A stretch of DNA of 64,000 bases. It comes from Drechmeria coniospora (Eukaryota; Ascomycota; Sordariomycetes; Hypocreales; Ophiocordycipitaceae). The stretch covers positions 4,178,027-4,242,026 of the forward strand of contig NC_054390.1 of NCBI RefSeq assembly GCF_001625195.1, in the 5' to 3' direction. Below are positions 58,560 to 64,000 of the stretch, in pieces. Each line of letters starts with the position of its first letter. Position 1 is the first letter of the stretch. The position numbers were made by a program, and so were the translations under genes. The notes below the pieces were generated by a model. That model saw nothing but the letters and a program-made list of their open reading frames with translations. It was not told the origin of the DNA and did no database searches.

Positions 58560-59377
58560 CAGGGCCCCAAGTCAGGTAGCACACGAGAGTAAATCGGATC
58601 CCGTTGTTTTGTCGCCATTCGTGCTTTCGTGGACCTGAATTAGGTCCCAGCGCAACTCGGCGGATACCGGTCAATGATTGAACCCCATGCGCAAGTGAAT
58701 GTATAGCAGCAATGGAAAGGTCGCGCGTCCGATGATAATAAGACCCTCTTGGTGGCCCGTTGTATTCCAAAAGCAGGTGCAGCATTCACGTAGTATTTAG
58801 GCCATATCACCGTTTGCGAGTGGTTTTGTCGGTTCGCAAGCATGCGGTGGAATGCACCCCATACCCAACGGCATGTATGGCAGTAATCGGAAGGTCGAAG
58901 GTCTGATGGGAACCAGACTCTCGTGATGGCTCGTTGTACTTTCGCTTATCATAGTAAGCGCTGCATTCATGTGGTATTCCGAATCTCGGCGATGTTGCTG
59001 CGTCTGGTCCCAGTAGCACTGCATAAAATAATGATGAGCTTGTGTCTTGGGCGGCTATGCGCTGTATTGCTTGTTGTACGGAGTAATTACGGAATACTTA
59101 CTCCGTACTCCGTACTTGCAAGTCCTGTATTACTGTACTTACTTACTTGACATACGGCGAAGGATCCCCGCTGTTTTCAGGGCCTAAACCACTCGCTGCT
59201 GGCCGACGCTGCTGGCCGATGACGACGCGTTGCGACGCTGGAACCCACTCTTGACCGCAGCGTGCACAGCTCGCAGCTCGCAGCCAACGCATCGCACGCA
59301 GTCACCGCCACGCCGTCTCGACGCCGTCGTTCGAGCGCAATCAAGACAAATTTCCACTCTGCAAACCATCTCGTGTC
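58560..59377. repeat. Intergenic region with a diverged duplicate
   Basis: Two related segments, about 58683-58800 and 58857-58982, share ordered blocks (CCCCAT, ATGTAT-GCAG-AAT, GGAAAGGTCG or GGAAGGTCG, GG-TCGTTGTA, GCATTCA-GT-GTATT). They are diverged at roughly a third of positions. A TACTCCGTAC-type patch lies at about 59078-59155. The end is the leader of the EVE gene. Confidence 0.6.
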
Positions 59378-60385
59378 ATGGCCGGGCGGAAGAGGACATC
59401 GGTGGCTGTGGCTGCGGACGCCGAGCCGGTGCCCAAGCGACGCTCCTCCCGCCGGGCCGCAGCGGCAGCTTCCGCTTCCTTGAACGAGGCATCCAAGGCC
59501 GAGCTCAAGACGACAAAGGCCGGAAGCAAGGAGCGAGTGGCGGCAAAACCCAAAGGGTCCCGACCGGAGCCGAAATCGCCGGGGCCGAAGAAGGAAACCA
59601 ACAACGGCGCGAGGGCCACGTCTCCCGACGTCGACCCGGCGTCCATCCCGGTCACAAACGCCGACGCGCCGCGGCATGACGGTCCGTGGTACTGGCTCAT
59701 GAAAGCGGAGCCCGAGACGCGGCTCGAAAACGGCATCGACGTCCGGTTCTCCATCGATGACCTGCGGGCCAAGACGAAGCCCGAGGGCTGGGACGGTGCG
59801 TGCTCCCGCCGCCGGTGCGGAGAGGTGATTATCCGCTGACCCGACAGAGAACAGGCATCAGGGCGTACGCCGGTAGGTGACGGAGCCTTTCGTGGCCGAG
59901 ACGAGCTGACGGGCGTAGCGAGGAACCACATGCGCAACATGAACGCCGGCGACATGGCCTTCTTCTACCACTCCAACTGCAAGGAGCCCGGCATCGCCGG
60001 CACCATGGAAATCGTCCGAGAGTTTTCCGAGGACAGTAAGTCCCTCCCGACGCGTTCCTGCCGCTTGGCGTGCGCGGCCACGGACTCACGCCAAGCAGAG
60101 AGCGCGCGCCGGCCGGGCACGCCCTACTACGACGCCGGCTCGACAAAGGACAAGGTTCGGTGGAGCCTCGTGCACGTCGAGTTTCGCAAAAAGTTTGCCG
60201 TTCCCATCCCCCTCAAGGAGCTTCGCGAGCTGGGAAAGCCGGGCGGTCCGCTGGAGGAGATGCAGATGCTGAGGCAGTCGCGCCTGAGCGTCAGCCGCGT
60301 GAGCGGCCCCGAGTGGGAAGCGCTGTGCCGGATCGCCGACGACAAGGCCAAGGAGGCAGGGCGGGACCACGAGGTGGGAAAATGA
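59378..60385 (+). CDS. EVE-domain protein, THYN1-like
   Basis: Family of thymocyte nuclear protein 1; EVE domains belong to the PUA-like fold and are thought to read modified bases, such as 5-hydroxymethylcytosine in animal THYN1. Four exons: 59378-59795, 59855-59872, 59919-60035 and 60099-60385, 279 aa. The second exon is only 18 nt (IRAYA plus split codons). The first 105 residues are basic and disordered, rich in Lys, Arg, Ala and Ser, with a likely nuclear localisation signal ([10 protein letters not shown]). The EVE domain starts at [11 protein letters not shown] and continues with [65 protein letters not shown] and ending [18 protein letters not shown]. All exon joins restore family order. 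The call is firm; the ligand in fungi is unknown. Confidence 0.93.
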
Positions 60386-60734
60386 GGGCAGTCTTTACCA
60401 TTGGCTGCGCTGCTTCCGCGTCGACCCGATTGTTTCGCTCGTCTCGGCTCTCGTTTGCTTGAGCATCCGCAGACGAGGCTCTCGAATCCATCACCACCCC
60501 TTCCTGCTCGGCCGACGGCGCAGAGGCGCCACCAAAGGGTACGCCACGGAACGTCGAGGCAGCTCTCGCTCTCGACGGAGACGACTCTCCGTGACGACGT
60601 GGCATGAAGGACCACCGTACGACGGCTGTTATGTTGTGCCCGAGGAACTCCCTCCATCACAGTCGACTCGCTTGTCGAGGGGTCCCTTCTCGGCGACGGC
60701 CAAGCGGGTCGGGGACGGCCGACCGAGGGGCTGG

Positions 60735-61310
60735 ACAGTGATGGAGCAGCAATGGAAGGGAAATGGCCCTAGATGCATGTCTGCGAGAGGGGTCGTCACC
60801 AGCACCAGAGGACGTGTCATGGCCGGTGCTAGACAGGATGAATTAGCAATGAAAGGGATATGGCCGTGGATGCATGTCTGCGAGAGAGGTCACCACCAGT
60901 ACCAGGACTTGTGTGACATGGCCGATGCTGGACGGGGTGAATTAGCAATGAAAGGGCAACGGCCGTGGATGCATGTCTGGGAGAGAGGCCACACCAGCAC
61001 CAGGACGTGTGTGACATGGCCGTTGTTGGACAGGATAGATCAGCAATGAAAAGGAAATGGCCGTAGATGCATGTCTGGGAGAGGTCATCACCAGTACCAG
61101 CGAATGTGACATGGCCGATGCTGGACAGGGTGAATTTGCAATGAAAGGGAAACGGCCGTGGATGCATGCATGTCTGCGAGAGAAGTCATCACCAGTACCA
61201 GAGGGCGTGTCATGGCCGATGCTGTACAGGATGAATCAGGAATGAAAGGGAAATAGTCGTGCCATGCAGATCTGCGAGAGGCGTCATCACCAGTACCAGA
61301 TAATGTCGAG
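60735..61310. repeat. 98-bp minisatellite, six copies
   Basis: Anchoring on AGCAATG(A/G)AA(A/G)GG, copies start near 60748, 60845, 60944, 61042, 61137 and 61238, so the unit is 95-101 bp. Each unit holds GGCCGTGGATGCATGTCTG, GAGAGGTCATCACCAGTACCAG and TGACATGGCCGATGCTGGAC-type words. Copies differ by about 5-15 percent. Confidence 0.9.
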
Positions 61311-62261
61311 ATACTGGAAAGCGCTACCAGCACTGTATGCAGGTACGTGCCACTGAGCTAGGTAGTTGCACCCCATGGCAGCGGCAAGTACCGAACCGAG
61401 GTACTTGTTGGAGCATTGCATGCACAGAGTGCGTACGAGTGCCTGCATTTACTTGCAGGTAAACCGGATATACAGTTCACCGGGCACATTTACGTGCATA
61501 CTGTATGCACGTGCCCCGTACAGAGTATGTACATGCAAGCACAATATGTGTCCTCACGCACACCTACTTATACATGTACATGTACATGTACTCCGTACAG
61601 GAGTTATTGTCAAGAGGAATAGTATCAATGGTGGGCATGGCCACATACGAGCGGCTACGGCAGCATGCCTCGGAAGCTGGCCGAGATCTCGGAGTGTTCC
61701 GACGGCAAGCCGATGATGGGTTGTCGTCAGCGTGGCAAGGGGGTTGGTTGGCGTCGGAGCGACGGTTGCTGCCCGTCGAAGCTCGGCGGAGCACGGAGTA
61801 CCTACATGCAAGGGAATCGGCGGCACGCAGGGCAGCATACGGCATCGAGTGGTCGAGTCGAGGGATGGAGACTGGCCGATGGGTGAATGGACACATCTCG
61901 AGGAGAGGGTGGCCGGATCCAGTCGTATGCAACCATGGCCGGGGAGAAGGTCTGATCGGGGCCTGGCGGTTGCTCTCCAACGGGTTCGAATGGTTCGGTT
62001 CGCACAAACTTGGGCCGATGTAGATGTAGGTGTCGTCGCCATCATCATGTCGTGACCATCACCTTTCGCCGTATTCGTATTCGCCATGGCCAGCGCCTGG
62101 TGGCCAGCGGACGGCCGACGGAGGCGATGGTGGCGGAGGGCGGGCGTGCCGTCTCGATCATGGGCGTGCCGGTCGAGATGAACCAGCGGGTGGGTGGTGG
62201 ACGGCGGTCGAGACAGAGATGGATGACGGTTGGAGGGTGCGTTGGAGGGTGCGGAGAGGGT

Positions 62262-62312
62262 GGATGGATGGATGGGTGGGTGGGTGGGTAGGTGGGTGGG
62301 TGGCTCGTTCGG
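62262..62312. repeat. GGATGGGT microsatellite
   Basis: Short run of GGATG passing into GGGTG units with few interruptions. Confidence 0.8.
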
Positions 62313-63735
62313 AACGAGGGCGGGAACGGGCAGTGGACGTGCCGTGGCGGGCGGGCGCTGTCTGCTGTCAGTGTCAGCCGGATGGTTTCACCGACTCGAG
62401 CGTCCCAGTGGCGTGCTGGTGCGGCCGCGTCGGTGCTCCAGGTGTTGGGTGCACCGTACGGTAGGTGGGGACCTCGTGCGCTGCCAACTACCGCCGACAC
62501 ATGGGCGAGCAAGACCTCTGCATGCGCATGTGCCATGGCACAGAACTTGCTGCCTCCGTACGCCACGGCACAGTACGTTTGTTCGGTTACCGCACGTACA
62601 GCACAGGTATACTTGCGTTGAATTAGTGGTAGGGATGCTGCATCAGTGGAGGTGTGCACTTCAGCACTGGTAATGTACTGTACTGTACTCATCTACAGTA
62701 CTTAGGTCTGTGCCGCTTGCACGTGGTGTACTGTACTGTCAGTAGTGTGCTCGCTCGTCCTGTAGAGTACTAATTATTACTGACCTACGGAGTCCCTGTA
62801 AGGAGCACTGTCACTCGATGCCCGGGAAGGTACGACAAGTACGCAAGTCTTCTCCAAAATCGTAATTACGTTGTATTACTGTACGGAGCACGGAGTACAA
62901 CGTAAGTATAGGTATTACTCCAGTACGTAGCACGAACTGCGCAAGTATTATTCCCGGACTGAGTACATGCACTTCTTTCATTTGCCGCACGAGTATTTGT
63001 ACGGTACGTATTACTGTGCAAGTAGTATTACCGTGCGTACTCCGTACTACTGTACATGTACTGTATGCAACAGTAGGTACACAAGCAGTATTAATTACCT
63101 TACAAGGTGTATGACCGTGATTGCTCCGTACTGTACTCCGTCATGACTAGGTACATGTACTGTAGGTCGGCGTACATGTACAATGTCGCATGTCGTGCTA
63201 ACCTGGCCTTCATTAGCTCCTTAGGGCATTGCCATTGCGCGATATGCAGATAGGGACGCGATAGGCATCGGATTGGGGCCTGTTATCGTAACGCGTTCCT
63301 GCGCTAACCCGACTGGCTCACCGCCCTGCGGACCCATGCCGGCAATCTCGCTAGCGTGTCGAGGAAGGTGCGGTGCGAGTACGAGTACGAGTACGAGTAC
63401 GACTGGCAGGCGCAGCAGCGTACGGCGCAGCAAGGCTTCAAACCCTTCCAGCTAGCCAGTACCTCCTAGGGAGTGGGCGTGGTGTCTGAGAACCGCATGT
63501 CGTTGTGTTCAGTACTAGCGATGGTGGTGAGTACGGAGCACGGAATACAGGACTGCGTGCTACTTAAGTACAAGCAAGTATGCCGTTGTGCGGAGTACAG
63601 TACGCTCATGACCGAAAACATGACAGGTACCATGTCGTGGACCCGTACAGTACAGTAAGTAGATATTCAGTACTCCGTACATAATAGGCACTCCGTACTC
63701 TGTACTCCGTAAGTAAGTATAGTCCTCTGTACTCC

Positions 63736-63753
63736 GTACTCCGTACGGAGTAC
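63736..63753. repeat. Perfect 18-base palindrome of the TACTCCGTAC family
   Basis: GTACTCCGTACGGAGTAC reads the same on both strands. It is one of the longest exact examples of the word family that fills intergenic DNA in this window. Confidence 0.9.
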
Positions 63754-64000
63754 TTAGGCGCACATGCATTGGTGCACACCTACAAGCATTACTTGTGCAG
63801 TACTTACGGAGTATTGTGCAGTACTTGGGTGGCAGCACAAATACGTACAGAGTACAGAGTACATGGGAATACGTCGTAGTGCGACACTTGCTCAGCTTGT
63901 ACTCGCACACAGGCACGGGTACAGACGGTACCGCGCCACCATGTACATCGGTAGCAGGCACGGCGCTGTGCAGTGTACTCGCCACCCACCGCGCTGGTAC

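Larger units (their letters stand above)
60386..64000. repeat. Gene-free end of window, repeat-rich
   Basis: No supported gene. It contains the 98-bp minisatellite (60735-61310), TACTCCGTAC-type patches at about 61320-61610 and from 62560 to the end, a GGTG/GATG run at about 62262-62312 and a GAGTAC run at about 63377-63400. A perfect 18-base palindrome, GTACTCCGTACGGAGTAC, lies at 63736-63753. Confidence 0.65.

Noticed and set aside
60735..61310. Possible CRISPR-like array
   Set aside because: The spacing is regular but the whole 98-bp unit is repeated with no unique spacers, and the DNA is eukaryotic. It is a minisatellite.
61960..62010. tRNA B-box-like word GGGTTCGAATGG
   Set aside because: No fitting A-box, anticodon stem or acceptor pairing could be made around it. 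I found no tRNA or rRNA gene in the window.
62045..62692. Minus-strand frame of 215 codons
   Set aside because: Thr/Pro-rich stretch comes from the GGTG microsatellite read on the other strand; no motif.

Overview
This window looks like nuclear DNA of a filamentous ascomycete (Pezizomycotina), probably in the Hypocreales. The genes have short GT-AG introns (about 45 to 115 nt) with CTRAC-type branch points, GC-rich third codon positions, and a typical mould gene set: an NRPS-PKS hybrid, a Zn2Cys6 regulator beside a P450, a GH18 chitinase, an S28 peptidase and a DHA2 transporter. The order-level guess rests on gene character and on the many copies of a TACTCCGTAC-type word; it is an inference, not a match I could test. 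I support 19 protein genes and no RNA genes.

Left part (1-17.1 kb) is mostly housekeeping: a TFIIIC subunit (-), the PP2A B56 subunit (+), a CID/SR-rich RNA-binding protein (-), a small membrane-anchored protein with an unresolved start (-), and an inositol 5-phosphatase with an N-terminal beta-propeller region (+). From 17.4 to 27.2 kb lies a small biosynthetic locus: a DHA2-type MFS transporter (-), a 2 kb gap, then a 9-exon, 1820-residue hybrid synthetase (+). Its order is C-A-T-KS-T-TE, with no AT, KR or DH. The C-A-T-KS part resembles tenuazonic acid synthetase TAS1, including a Cys-His-Asn KS triad, but this enzyme continues into an extra carrier domain and thioesterase. It is the most unusual object here.

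The middle (28-41 kb) holds a Sec14-like protein, a BCS1-type AAA ATPase with a long charged insert, TRAPP subunit Trs31 and a small unknown gene, separated by long repeat-rich gaps; 36.8-41.2 kb is a gene desert. From 41 to 47 kb come three secreted products: an S28 serine peptidase (with an apparent reading-frame break), an eight-cysteine protein with a Kex2 site, and a GH18 chitinase. They suit a fungus that feeds on or infects other organisms, though this is inference.

The right part (50-60 kb) has a divergent Zn2Cys6 regulator and P450 pair. The 573 bp between them carries four 42-bp repeats, three of which show a CGG-N-CCG site and one a degenerate form, all at exact 42-bp spacing. Then come a small unknown gene, an FHA-pseudokinase fusion and an EVE-domain (THYN1-like) protein. 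The last 3.6 kb is gene-free and contains a six-copy 98-bp minisatellite and dense palindromic repeats.
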